A stretch of DNA of 64,000 nucleotides, from assembly GCA_030340625.1 (NCBI GenBank), contig JAOPHQ010006594.1, positions 1-64,000 of the forward strand. Direction: 5' to 3'. The notes beneath the pieces were generated by a model, which saw only the letters and a list, made by a program, of their open reading frames with translations, had not been told where the DNA came from and did not search any database. The DNA is from Merluccius polli. Lineage: Eukaryota > Chordata > Actinopteri > Gadiformes > Merlucciidae. How positions within the stretch are numbered: the stretch's first letter is position 1; each line of letters starts with the position of its first letter. Made by a program: the position numbers and the translations under genes. Of this stretch, positions 11,165 through 23,100 are shown in pieces.

Positions 11165-11515
11165 AAAACCAACTGAGGTAAAGGTAAGAGAAGAGAAGGT
11201 AGGTTAGAGAAGATAACAATAGATGAGAGTAGAAAGGGAGTGCAATTAAGATATGATAAGCTACAGAAGAGGAGAGAAGGGGAAAGGAAAGGAGAGAAGA
11301 GGAGAGGAGAAAGGCAGAGAAGTGAGATTAAAACACAACATAATGAGATAAGATTAGGTAAGATAAGATATAGAAGAGGAGCAGAAAGAAGAGGAGAGGT
11401 GTGGCGAGAAGAGGAGAGGGGAGGAGAGGTGTGGCGAGAAGAGGAGTAGAGTGGAGGAGAGGAGAGGCGAGGAGAGGAGAGGAGTGAAGAGGAAAGGAGA
11501 GGAGAAAGGAAGAGC
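11165..11515. repeat. Purine-rich (GA-rich) minisatellite-like tract
   Basis: About 350 bp of almost pure purine on the plus strand built from GAGAAGAGGAGAGG-type units, including a duplicated GTGGCGAGAAGAGGAG motif. The glutamate/arginine-rich frame across it is compositional. Confidence 0.85.
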
Positions 11516-12608
11516 AGCTAGATTAAAGTAGTGGGGTCGTTTAAGGCTCAGTCATTTCGAATTGGTGTTAAAGTTTGGTTTTCACTTCCAAGTTGAAGTT
11601 TAGGGTCTATAGAACAATTTGAGTCCGAGTGTCAAACACACAGATAAAAAATGGCCTCTAGGGGGCGCCGTAAAATATGTAAACTGCTACAACTTTTGAT
11701 TAGATTATCCAATTTTAACAGGTATGTATGGATTCAGAATTAAAATGAGAAATAGGTATGCCAAGCAATTGGTGACCAGATTAAAAATAAATACACTTTT
11801 AGCCCAATATATTAAATGGACACAAGCAAAATTGTGCTTTTTTTGAAGATAAAGTCTGGAAATGTCCTCAAAGTTGAAACATGATTTTTAAAGTTATTGT
11901 AAATAAAGGCTGTGTAATGACTCAACTGGATTTAAGATTAGTGTTCAGAATATCCCTATAGCACAAAGATAGCTAGGATACCCATACACAAATATGGCTG
12001 CATATAGCCTACGTGATATGAAGCACCCAACTTGCAACTTGTAACTTTTGTTATTGTTGCACTTCTTAATTATTTTTGCTGCTTTCATCCATACTGTGAT
12101 TTTTGAAAAATAAGGTTATGGTAGAGTTATGCCATCTACTGCCACAAGAGGGCAGACTAGCAGACACATTTCCCTTCATTTGACAATCATCTGTGCTAAT
12201 TTCTCTCCGGCAATATTGGTATTTTGAAGGTAAGAAAACAACAATGAACACGTTTGGATGCTAAGTTATGTTTTTAATGAACTTGTACAGACAAATAATG
12301 TGTGATAAATTGTGAAATATCAACAGCAGCTAGCAGCTAATAAATCCAAACAGCATTAACATTAGTCATTTTGCTAGCACCAGTTAAAGCTAACTTTAAT
12401 GCTGGCAGCAGGATGGAATGAATAGGTCTACTGGGTCTTGCACTGGTGTACATTTTAGGTTTTTAGTTGTTTATTTTACATAACATACTTAAGTTTGATT
12501 TGGTTACAAAAAGGTAAAGACAAAACTATTATATTTTATCTTTCCTGTTGACAAAATACAGGAGTTCAATGAGCAGGGTATGGGCTGCTTGAATTCTGTT
12601 TTTATGAG
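11516..12608. other. No gene seen
   Basis: A/T-rich sequence without a supported feature. Fragments such as CTCTAGGGGGCGCC (about 11656) suggest old repeat debris. Confidence 0.4.
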
Positions 12609-13528
12609 ATGGCTGAGGCAAGAAAATGGGAGTTGTGCATTCTGTGCCAAAAAGAAACTGAGGAACAACTTGTTTGCCCTCTTGCAAATCCAGTTGCCGT
12701 CGAGTGGGAGCCTACAAAGAAATCATCAACCTTGTGAGTCAGTTTAGAGCTATTGGTGCGGCTCCCCACCCAGATGTAGATCTTCCAGATGAAGAATTGA
12801 TGCAGCAGAATCGTGCATCCTGGCACAAATCATGTCGTCAGCTTTACAGATCCTCAGCATTTGAATACACAAAAAAACGCACTGCCCATGAGGGATTGCC
12901 TGGTGCAAACAGAAGATCTTGTCGGACTGGAGAACCTGTTAACCGCAATCTATGTCTCTTCTGTGCTAAAGAAACAGATGCCGTAGACCATTCTTTCCAG
13001 AAATTATCACTTACCCAAGAGATACATGACAAGGCAGTTAAACTAGGAGAATATCGTATTCTGGCACTCCTTGCAGAAGGAGATCTGGTTGCTAATGAAG
13101 CAAAGTATCATCTGAAATGCTACACAATGTTTAACCGCCGTTATAATGTGATTTGTAAACAAACCACAGTGAGTGAAAACCTTGAAATCACAGCAGAAAA
13201 TTAATTGCTACAATTCATAAAAGAATAAATTAGCGGGGGTAGTAGAGTCTTTGCTTTGCAAGATCTAACAGAGATGATGACTGAGAGACTGGAACAATAT
13301 GGTATCCAGAAAATTGTGAACCAGACACGCTTAAAGGAAACAGTCCTCAAGAACTTCCCTGATTTGACAGAGGAGAAAGGTATCAGGGACAGAGTTTTCA
13401 TTATGTGTTCGAAAACTGCTAGGAAGATCATATCAGACACATCACAACCACCAGATGAAGAAGAGCACACCTTACTAATGGCAGCTTCAATCCTCAGAAA
13501 AGCAGTTTTGAATCATGAAACAGTTTGA
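12609..13528 (+). pseudogene. Broken ORF of an uncharacterised Cys/His-rich fish protein
   Basis: A natural start at 12609 gives a frame with a CxxC motif (ELCILCQKE) that is lost near 12700-12720. The protein-like sequence then continues in the frame read from 12674 to 13204. That frame has WHKSC, LCLFCAKE and YHLKCY motifs, which look like paired Cys/His metal-binding sites. In-frame stops occur at 13202 and 13226, after which the same frame continues to 13528. One frameshift and two stops across about 300 codons, with no visible splice sites, suggest a decayed copy of a multigene or transposon-borne protein. The function is unknown. The C-terminal end fades into a short direct duplication (GAATCATGAAAC twice). 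Confidence 0.6.
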
Positions 13529-13736
13529 ATCATGAAACTCCATTTAAATTTGATGGCTCATTTCCCAGTGGTTGTGAAGAGACGATATAAAGTTCTTTAG
13601 TGAAAATTTTTTGTGAATAAAATGATGGTTTGATGGCTTGATTGATTGATTGATTGAAAAAAGTTGGGACTCCTGATCCTAAATCCATACATACAAAGAT
13701 TATGACTGTTACTACATTTTGCGGCACCCCCTAGGG

Positions 13737-14774
13737 CAGGGGTTCTCAAACTTTTTCAGGCTGGGCCCCCCCAAAACTGGTTCATTGCAGTCGGGCCCCC
13801 CCCCCCCCCCCCATTGTTGACGGGGGGGGGGGGGGGGGGGGGCGCGTGCGATCGTAACACTCCTCGGACCTATATGGGGGTATTATTGAGACAATATTAT
13901 TTGTGTGTGCGTATCTCAATCTGTGTACCGGTATTCACATTTGTGTGTGCGTAATAAGATTTGTCTGTCTGTATTCACATTTGTGTGTGTGTAAAAAAAT
14001 CAGTGTGTCTGTATTCACATTTGTGTGAGTGTAAAAAAAATCTGTGTGTCTGTATTCGTTTTGCAAGTAAAGACAAATCTGCAAATGTGTACAGAGATCT
14101 GTAAGTGTACACACATCTGTGAATGTGTAAACAGATCTGTACATGCGTACTGAGATCTGTAAATGTCTGTCATCAGTTATAACTCAGGCGGGAGCTCTGA
14201 TTGGCCGTCTTTTTACACGTGGATTTTGGCACACTTCTGCCGTGCAGATCTGCAAATGCGATCCGTGTGTAAAAACGATTCGTCTGTAACTTCACGCAAT
14301 ACAGTCTACACACCACTAGTCGGCGCTTATATGTACAGATCTGTTTACACATTCACAGATGTGTGTACACTTACAGATCTCTGTACACATTTGCAGATTT
14401 GTCTTCACTTGCAAAACGAATGGTGGTGGGGGTGGTGTGTTACTATTGCGCTCTCAAAAAGCAATAGTAACACACGGTGGGTGCGCGCAATAGTAACACA
14501 CCGCGGACCTACGACCGACGGGGGGGGGGGGGGGGGGGGGTGCGCAATAGTAACACACCGCGGACCTACCACCGGCGGGGGGGGGGGGGGGGGGGGGGGT
14601 GGTGTGTTACTATTGCGCTCTCAAAAAGGACAAATACCCGGACAGGGCTTTGAAAAACCGGACAGTCCGGCCTAAAGCCGGACGCGTATTTGTCCTCCTT
14701 TTTTAACCCGCGCCCCCCCGGGAGAGTGTCCGCACCCCCCCAGGGGGGCGCTCCCCACCGGTTGAGAACCACTG
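13737..14774. mobile_element. hAT-type MITE, large copy with nested inverted repeat
   Basis: Ends CAGGGGTTCTCAAACTTTTT / CCGGTTGAGAACCACTG are flanked by a perfect 8-bp TSD CCCTAGGG (13729-13736, 14775-14782). It is the same family as 4102-4628 but in the opposite orientation. It contains C- and G-runs and the GTGTGTTACTATTGCGC module several times (14440-14620). An internal insertion (about 13870-14425) has nearly perfect ~90-bp inverted arms (14053-14143 against 14333-14421). No transposase is present. Confidence 0.9.
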
Positions 14775-14782
14775 CCCTAGGG

Positions 14783-15240
14783 CATAGAATAGAGCCAGGG
14801 CCGGCGCTAGTGACACGGGCACACGGGCAGCGTGAGAGTAGAAAATAAATGACCAGTAAATGCAGATGATATAGAAGCGAGGGGCTGAGGCTGGAATCGT
14901 AATCAAAGGGGCGAGCTGGGGTCAAGCAAGAGAGCAGTCCATGGTGCTTACAAGTTAAAAAGGGGGAGATGCAGGTGTTAATCCAGGCAACAATTGAAAG
15001 GTCCAGAAGCACGCGAGGTCAGTCAGAATGCAGAATGAACGAATAGCAGGCGAATGTAACAGGCAGCGCTGAACTGACGCGGCAGCGTGGCATAATAATG
15101 CGTGGCACAGCGTGACTAATAATGAATGGTAAATGGAATCAGGTGTGTAGAGGTGCAGGTGCCCTCTCACATGTCCAGTGATGTGGCAGGTGAGGTGGGC
15201 GTGAAACTGCTGGTGATGCAGTCAGTTGGCAGAGGGATAT
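14783..15240 (-). other. Possible LTR-retroelement fragment
   Basis: Sequence rich in short C/T- and CA-containing motifs. On the minus strand it includes ACACCTGATTCCATTTACC, similar in style to fish Gypsy LTR U3/R regions. No LTR pair, PBS or coding region was found, so the call is weak. Confidence 0.25.
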
Positions 15241-16802
15241 GAGAATATGCACGTATCATAATGCTAAGTTAACTGCTATTAGTGGACATTTCTGGTGTGC
15301 CCGCTTGGACTTGTATTCTACCATCATTGTTCAAAATGTTGAACTAGAAAGTATTCATTAACTATCTGGATCGTGGAAATGAATTATATCCCAGTAGCTT
15401 ATTTGACAAATGTGACCATTTAATATAAAAGGTAAATTAATTAAAAGTGGAAGCCACTAGCTCCTCACAGAATATATTCATTCACCCAAGACAAATTAAA
15501 TCCAAAGTTGCTTTGTGCTTGGAAGAGATTGGTAGTTGGTAGACACTTTGTTCTTTGTATTATTTAATGAAATGGATAATGATAATTACAAGTCAGCAAT
15601 GACTTGACTTGATCAGAGGGATGGCTTCACTTGACTACTCTATTGAAACACAATGTACCACAATCACTCCTACCGCGACATGCAAAAGTCAATAACTCAT
15701 TAAAGCTGATTACAGCAGCCAGGTGTTTGTTTATATTGTTTATATGTATGTATGCATGTGTATCTGTACGTATGTGTGTGTGTGTAGCATAGAGATTGCT
15801 GTTTAATCCTTAAGCAGCCACTTCAGGTTAATAAGCATTTTCTTTGTTGCACACACACAGTTTTACCTGCAAATGAGCATTTATGTCTAGCAGACACTTG
15901 TCACAGTTTTACCTGCAAATGAGCATTTATCTCTAGCAGACACTTTTCAAAGCAATTTACAGTGAATGCAGCTACATGCTAGTTAACAGGTAGGGGTTTG
16001 GGCTTCAGAGACAGAGAGACAGAGCACCAGAGAGACAGAGCGACAGAGAAACGGAGAGAGACTAGTTCTCCATATGAGCTCCTCCTATCCCTGTACTCCA
16101 TCATCCAACCTTTAATGAGCCACACCATTTTGGACTGTTCGGCTAAAGCAGCTTAATAGACCTCAAGAACATTTAAAGCTGAATTGTAAATGTTTAAAGG
16201 GGAATTCTAAATGTGCTTCCTGCTATGTGAGTGTCATTGTTTCAGTGGCTTGCTCTGTGTAAATCTAGACAGATAGTTTTTGTAAAGATTTGCAGTAGTA
16301 CAGAATTTGTGTGTATAAAATGATTTGATGTCTCCGTTATGGCCCCCCCGTTTTTCCTATTTGGTGTGATGTCTTGTTTTATATGAGTAAAAAAAAGGTA
16401 CGAGTACAATGTCACTAGTACAAACTTCATATTTGATAATTGCATATAATTTTGTGTGTGTGAGATTTTGTGTGTATAACATTATTCAATATCTCCAATA
16501 TGGCCCACCTAATTTTCCTCTTTGGTTTATTGTATTCTTTATTAGAAGACCATACATTCACAAAGAAACTGAAAATAACAACATGGGGGTACACTCTGAA
16601 CGCCGATTGATGTCTGAAATATGCGCCTGTGCTGTGTTCTACACAGCGGGTTATATATAGCACATGTACGGCAAGGAAAGACCAAACACCTCTGAGTTTT
16701 TATTTCAGTTATTTATAATTTCAGGTATAAAAATAGGAAGTCCCAGAGGGAGGAGGAGGGAGAGAGACAGGGGAGGGGTGTGATGTAGGATGTGCATGTG
16801 TG

Positions 16803-16836
<34 letters not shown>

Positions 16837-17470
16837 TTGTTTTGCTGAAGCCGCTCATGTGGGTGTGGTTCATTGGACCAGCAACTGTCTCCACCAAACA
16901 CAGAGAGACTAATTGCCAGCGCCAGAACATAAATCAAAAGCAAACCCAGCTGTGACCTGATATTCAACAACACAACAATGTTTATGTGAGGAAGAGATTC
17001 CAGACAGATTTAGGACTGGAACTATCATTTCCCTTTTACTCAGAGCTCCACCACCACCGCCATACACAACGAGGCTCAGTGTTTCTAATTGGATGATGTC
17101 ACATATATCATGGATGATACCAAAAATCGGACGAACAAATGTTAATTAAGTTAAGTAAAATCTGCCAGAATACGTTTTTGGCAATGATCAGTGCAGTCCT
17201 GTGAGCTACAGCAGGCCATTTGTCTACATTGATATTCTATGTACAGAGTAGAGAATGAAGACAAAAGGAACCCTTAGTGGGCCTATAGTTCAGGCTCTGT
17301 GCTACTCTGTTACTTACATGAGGACTGAGAAGAGGGAGAGGGAATTAGAGTGGGGTTTTTGTTGGGTGTGAGAGTCGTGTGTTATTAGAGAGGGAAGTGG
17401 AGTGAGTGGAGGAGAGGCTCTTGTGAGTGTTATGATAAGTGGGTGTTTATTGGTCCAGTGACTCACTGTT
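15241..17470. other. No gene seen; SINE debris, short duplications and a (CA)n tract
   Basis: A 48-bp direct duplication (TTTTACCTGCAAATGAGCAT) occurs at about 15858 and 15907. The GCAGACACTTTTCAAAGC motif near 15938 is a fragment of the SINE family seen at 17885, 23403 and 46258. A diverged tandem duplication of about 160 bp occupies 16290-16560. (CA)n lies at about 16806-16834. No gene is supported. Confidence 0.5.
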
Positions 17471-17499
17471 ATTGTGGATGTCGAGTCATTGCTGTATGT

Positions 17500-17812
17500 G
17501 AATATAGCCTTTATCAGCCCCGGGTACCCACAAGAAAACCTGGTGTGTGACTATAGCCTTTATCAGTCCTGGGAACCCACAAGAAAACCTGGTGTGTGTG
17601 AGTGTAACTATAGGTTTAACAGACCCTGGAACCCACAAGAAAACCTGGTGTGTGTGACTATAGCCTTTATCAGTCCTGGGAACCCACAAGAAAACCTGGT
17701 GTGTGTGACTATAGCCTTTATTAGTCCCGGGTACCTACCATACAACCTGGTGTGTCTGACTATAGCCTTTGTCAGTCCCGGGTACCCACAATACCACCTG
17801 GTGTGTGACAAG
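17500..17812. repeat. 51-bp minisatellite, about six copies
   Basis: A unit with ACTATAGCCTTTATCAGTCC followed by CCCACAAGAAAACCTGGTGTG recurs at a spacing near 51 bp. Because 51 is a multiple of three, one frame stays open for 114 codons (17474-17818) with a repeating 17-residue pattern. Nothing else indicates that it is coding. Confidence 0.85.
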
Positions 17813-17884
17813 GACTGAACAGAGGAAAGGTAGTCGGGCACTTTAGACAACTGATTTTCTTGTTGGATTCAGTTCTGTTTAATC

Positions 17885-18065
17885 AGTTAGCAGACACTAA
17901 ATATCCAATGCGACTTTCAGTGAATTTAGATACATATCATTAAGGAGCAAAGAGGGGTTTGGGCATTTGCTCTAAGATGCCTATGGGTAGAATGTGGACA
18001 TTGGAGATTGAACCAAGAACCTTTTGACAGGGAGTGAAACACACTAAACACTGTATCCTTCACCC
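17885..18065 (-). mobile_element. tRNA-derived SINE fragment
   Basis: Contains a TGCGACTTTCAGTGAATTTAG-like body and, in reverse orientation, a B-box-like GGTTCTTGGTTCAAT with a GGCATCTTAGAGCAAATGCC motif. The same family recurs at 23403-23640 and 46258-46390. Confidence 0.5.
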
Positions 18066-18509
18066 ATGAGCTTAAGTGAGGAATCGTTATGATTAGGTAG
18101 AAATTTATTGCAGATTCTAGCAACTGAAAACATCCGTGTTAGTTAACTAGCTCACTCAAAACCTGAAGGATTTACTTCTCAAGGACCAGAGAAGTGTGAA
18201 ATGAGAGCAGGAGTTACGTGAGGACAGAAAAGGGGGATAAGCAATACAATTTTACATATTTCTTTCGCATTGGGCTTTTCATATCTATTTTTCTGCACGC
18301 CTACGTTTCTGGGAAATATCGTGGGTGTACAATTTAGGCATATAAATATGTATGAGTGCATCTGGGTTTGGTGAACATTTGTACTTGCATAATTGACATT
18401 TTTGGGGAGATGTATGTGCTCAACAGCAACCTGGGGTTTAGGGAAGCTTTCTTAATGGTTGGTTTATTAGTTGTTTTTGTTCCAGTCAAGCCAGAGATGT
18501 TTTAAGGTG

Positions 18510-18552
18510 TAACTCACACACACACACACACTGACTCACTCACTCCCTCACT

Positions 18553-18597
<45 letters not shown>

Positions 18598-18640
18598 ACT
18601 CATTCCCTTACTCACACACACACACACACACACACACAAA
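18510..18640. repeat. Compound (CA)n microsatellite
   Basis: Three CA runs are separated by CTGACTCACTC-type spacers. Confidence 0.95.
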
Positions 18641-19810
18641 TGCGGCATAGAGTCGATAATCTGTTAATCTCTCGTTTAATCTCACCATATAATTGACTTG
18701 TGCATCTGGCAGAGTGGCAAGTGTACTGAGGTCATTAGGACAACACCAAGCGTAAATTAACTTTTTACCTAATTTCATCCTAAACCCTGTCCTAAACCCT
18801 GTCTGTGTGTGTGTGTGATCACGTCACTCCAAATTGGGCACACATTCCAAGTATGAATATGACCCAGCGGTGTCTGGTGTTGTTTTTTAAGTCCCACTCC
18901 CATTATCTGAACTGAATTCCTGAAGGGCCGATGTGATAGACGGTTAAATGCTACGATGACACACTGCTGCTTAAGGTCACTCTTCCAGTCCTCCTCCTGA
19001 GAGACCTCCCACAGTCGAACGTGAGAGAAACTGGAATGCAGCCAGCTTTATAAGAGAAAGTAAGAAAGACAATTAAAGGCCGTTGCTGGAAAGCACAAAG
19101 GAGAAATTATAAATTGAAGATAAAGAAATGGGCAGATGTGGTTGTGGAAAGAAAAGAAAAGCGTATAGTGAAAAGGTGCAGCGAAGAGAGAAAGTTTTTA
19201 ATCACAAATTCTGACCTTTTTATCTTTTACAGCTTTCAACCGCCTGTCAGCTCTCTCTGCCCGTGTTCCTTCAGGCCTTCACACTCTCTGTCACCCTGGG
19301 GTGCCTCTTCACAGCTCCCTCCGCTATGTTTACGTCTTCCTCTCCGTCTTTATTTTTTATTTTCTCAGGGGGAAGTTGAGGCAACTAGCGCACTGCCCCC
19401 CTCTTCCCCCACCACCGCATTGGGGCTGAATTTCCTGCTGTGGACACTATACACTTCTATACTTGTACTGAACAAAAATACAAATATATGGTTAATCTCC
19501 TGGGTTATGGTCACACATCCCCTACAAAACACCCTCTCTGAGGAGGCCTGGTGAACCATGGAGGGACTGTAGACCAGTGTAGCACCTCCAGCCTGCAGTC
19601 AGCCTATGAGCATCACATGCTACTGGCTTCCTGTTGTCATTCTAACGACCGCCATAATGGGGAACTTGAGAGGAAAGAGAGTGTTTTGCTAGAACTTAAA
19701 CAACCCCAGCTTCCCCTTCTCCTCCCTGTCCTTCCTCACCACACTGGAAGACTTCAGTCTTTTCTTGATTGTTTCCCTCGTCCTCCCCCTGTCCTTCACA
19801 AAATCCTGAG
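18641..19810. other. Upstream region of the receptor gene; candidate splice acceptors
   Basis: No coding exon is recognised. Two good acceptor candidates lie here: a T-rich tract ending TTTTACAG before 19232, and a T-rich tract ending TTTTCTCAG before 19371. Either could join an upstream untranslated exon to the 5' UTR of the first coding exon. The open frame 19114-19554 has no recognisable domain. Confidence 0.35.
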
Positions 19811-20131
19811 ATGTCCAATAACAGCAGTGTCCCTGGTGGCTGGGGTGGCGGCAGCGGCGCCTCCGATTGGAAGGAGAACACCATGTGCCCACCCTCAGTG
19901 GGCGGTGCCACGTTTCTGATCGTGGCCTACAGCACGGTGATCGCCATTGGGTTGCTAGGCAATGCAGGCCTGGTGTTCATCATCGCTCGGCAACAGGAGC
20001 TGCGCAATGTCACCAACATCCTGATCGCCAACCTGTCCTGCTCGGACATCCTCATGTGTCTGGTGTGCCTGCCCGTCACCGTCATCTACACCCTCATGGA
20101 CCACTGGGTGCTAGGGGAGGCCCTGTGCAAG
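19811..20131 (+). CDS. npy4r: NPY receptor coding exon 1 (residues 1-107)
   Basis: Encodes the N-terminus, TM1, the first intracellular loop, TM2 and the start of TM3 up to Cys106-Lys107. The donor AAG|GTGAAA is in phase 0. Reading through continues into (CA)n sequence, which confirms that the exon ends here. Confidence 0.9.
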
Positions 20132-23100
20132 GTGAAATGGACACACACACACATGCATGCACATACACACACACACACTTGCCTGCTGGCACACTGACTC
20201 ACTCACACACACACACACACACGCAGACATACATACTTGCATGCGCACACAAACACACACTTGCACTCACACTTGCAGGCACACATAGATTTAAACAGAC
20301 AGGTCCACATTTGTAGACACAACTATTTCCTTACACACAAACACACAACAGTATTGTTATAGTACAAAACAATACTGTTGCGCACACACACTCAAACTCA
20401 TACACATGCACATACTTGCACACAAATACATACTGTATGTCTGCATGGTCATCTTGCACATACATGCGTGCTTGTGCAAATACACAGATATGTATAAATA
20501 AAGATTTATTGATTTCAATAGTCAGCGTGATTAAACATGGCACATCGAACAAAACAACAAACATTCTATCTGTCACGTCTCCGTCCTCCTTCCCTGTCCA
20601 CCTCCTTCCCCTCCACCCCTTCCCTTCTCTCCTCTTTTCTCCCCCTCCTCATCTGCAACTCCCCCCTAAACTCAAGATAAACTTTATTAATAATCAGACG
20701 GTATATATCCGTCTTCCTCCTGTTTTGTTGTTGACTCTGTTTGTCCTCTCCCCTTCCCTCCTTTTCCTCCGATTTTCCCCTCATGCTCCTCTCCTCCAGA
20801 CTGGTAATTCTGACTCTTCCTCTCCACCCCTCTCTTCCAGGTGACTCCATTCGTCCAGTGCATGTCGGTGACCGTGTCCATCTTCTCCATGGTGCTTGTC
20901 GCCCTGGAGCGCCACCAGCTAATCCTGCACCCCACAGGCTGGTCTCCAGCCCCTGGGCACTCCTACCTGGCTGTGGGCCTCACCTGGCTGGTGGCCTGCT
21001 TTATCTCCCTGCCCTTCCTCTCCTTCAACATCCTCACTGACTCCCCATTGCATAACGCCAGCCTGCCCACCAACCCATTCAGGTGGGAGAGGTTGAGGTG
21101 TTTGATTGTTTGTTCCAATAAAAATTCAAATAACCTTATTTTTCCCTAAGGAAGTTTGTTTTTATGGTACAAGGTTACAGTGCATTTAAGACATGTGAGA
21201 CAGAAAACATACAAGTACAAGACAATACAACACAATACACAAGTGCATGTTAAATGCAGTCTGAAATGTCCAAGTACAGATGTTTTCCAAGTACACAAGA
21301 TTTCCAATGCGTGTTATTAATACATTTCCTGGCAAGTAATACAAGGACAATAGGACAATTGTACCTGAAGGACAATTTTCGGGTACATTCAACATTCAAT
21401 GGGTTCAATGGGTTGGATTCAGGTTGCAAACTATAACAATGGTAGGGGTCCTTGTAAATATGTATCCATTCTAAGGGGTCCCTGGCTTGAAAAATATTGA
21501 GAATCCCTGGTCTAATGGGGGTGGGGATGAAATAGGATATGGCATGCTTGGTTTTGAGTGGGAGTGATCTGTATCTGCGTCTGTATCTGTTGAACGTTTG
21601 TATGTGATGCAGCCAGGGTCATTGCTTGTACTGGCAAGTTATTCACCAGGATGGATGTGGTTCATGGCACTGGACATAATTGGTCTCACATAGACTAGTG
21701 TGTGTGTTAAGCACAGTGAAATAGTTATCAAGGGAATGGCTTTTCTTTCTTTCTTTCTTTCTTTCTTTCTTTTTGTGTCTGTCTCTCGATTCTATCTATT
21801 GATAGATTTTCCTTCTACGGAGCACTGACATTTTTTAAAATGTTTTTGCCACCAGCAGCGGAAACAATCTATATTTGGCACATTGAAGACAAGACATGAA
21901 TGGCTTGAACTTAACTCTTGAATTAAACATATTAATATTCCATCCTTAATAACAACAACTGGTCAACCAGGACCTCGTAAAATACATAATATGAAGATGA
22001 AGTAGCCACTGAGATCCTAACCGAACAAAGAAAAAAGAATGACATCACAATTCTTCCCGTTGACTTAGTGAATAGTGGCGGGTCACTCTGAATCCACCTA
22101 CCACAAACCACCTAAAGGCCACTAGAGGAACAACAACATGTTATGGTCCTTTTAGATCAGATGCGCAGTTACTACGTAATTATGTGACATTTTCCAATAA
22201 GTTAGCAACCTCATCTAGTAAATATCATAGCTGCCGCTTGGTTTTCTTCCTCCCTTCCTTTACAGTGTGTCTCTCTCTCTCTCCCTCTCTGTCCCCAGGG
22301 ACCATCTGATCTGCATGGAGCTGTGGCCCACTGAGAGACATCGGCTGGCCTACACCACCTCCCTGCTGCTCTTCCAGTACTGCCTTCCCCTGTTGCTGGT
22401 GCTCTTCTGCTACCTCCGCATCTTCCTGCGCCTCCGACGACGCAGGTCATATTCACCAGCGTCTCCACCGAAACCATCAGCAATGAGTTGATTGGTTAAT
22501 TTGTTCATTGGTTAATTTGTTGCTTGTTGAAGGCACAATGAGTTAGCTTGGTGAGACCATCCCAATCTTGTGAGTTCACATTCTGTTTCTCTCTGGAGAT
22601 CGGTCTGGCTAGGCTTCAAGTTATGTGCTTGTGGCCGAAACACAGTGGTTCGGACCTGTGAGGTCCCACAGTGTGCCCTATGAGGAACTACTGGCAGCTA
22701 TATGGTTTTTGGGCGTGGTTTAGGTGGGACGACAGCAACAAGGAACTGTTTGTTCGAAAACTACAATGGCCTTAAGAGGTTAGCGTTGATGCTGCTTTAG
22801 CATCAGTTATTATGCTAATTAACTGGAGAGTATTTCTTAATTGAAAGAAGAGCAAAGAATGGCACTGAAGTACCTGCCCTTTTCCAAACATTTTCATGGA
22901 TGACTTCTCAGATGGTTCTGTGCAACAAACCATCTGGCGCGCCTGGTTAACAATGAGTAGGATTTTCCTAAAAAAACATGTATAGACTCATACAAATATA
23001 ATCCCTCTCAATCATCACTTATGACTTATTAGAAGTGTATGTCTGTATCTTCACAGACCCTGCCCTCTTGCCTTTTTTAATATATTGTATTTGTATTTTA

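Noticed and set aside
19114..19554. 146-codon frame upstream of the receptor as an extra exon or gene
   Set aside because: No family resemblance, no good start context, and it overlaps candidate splice acceptors expected in a 5' UTR region.
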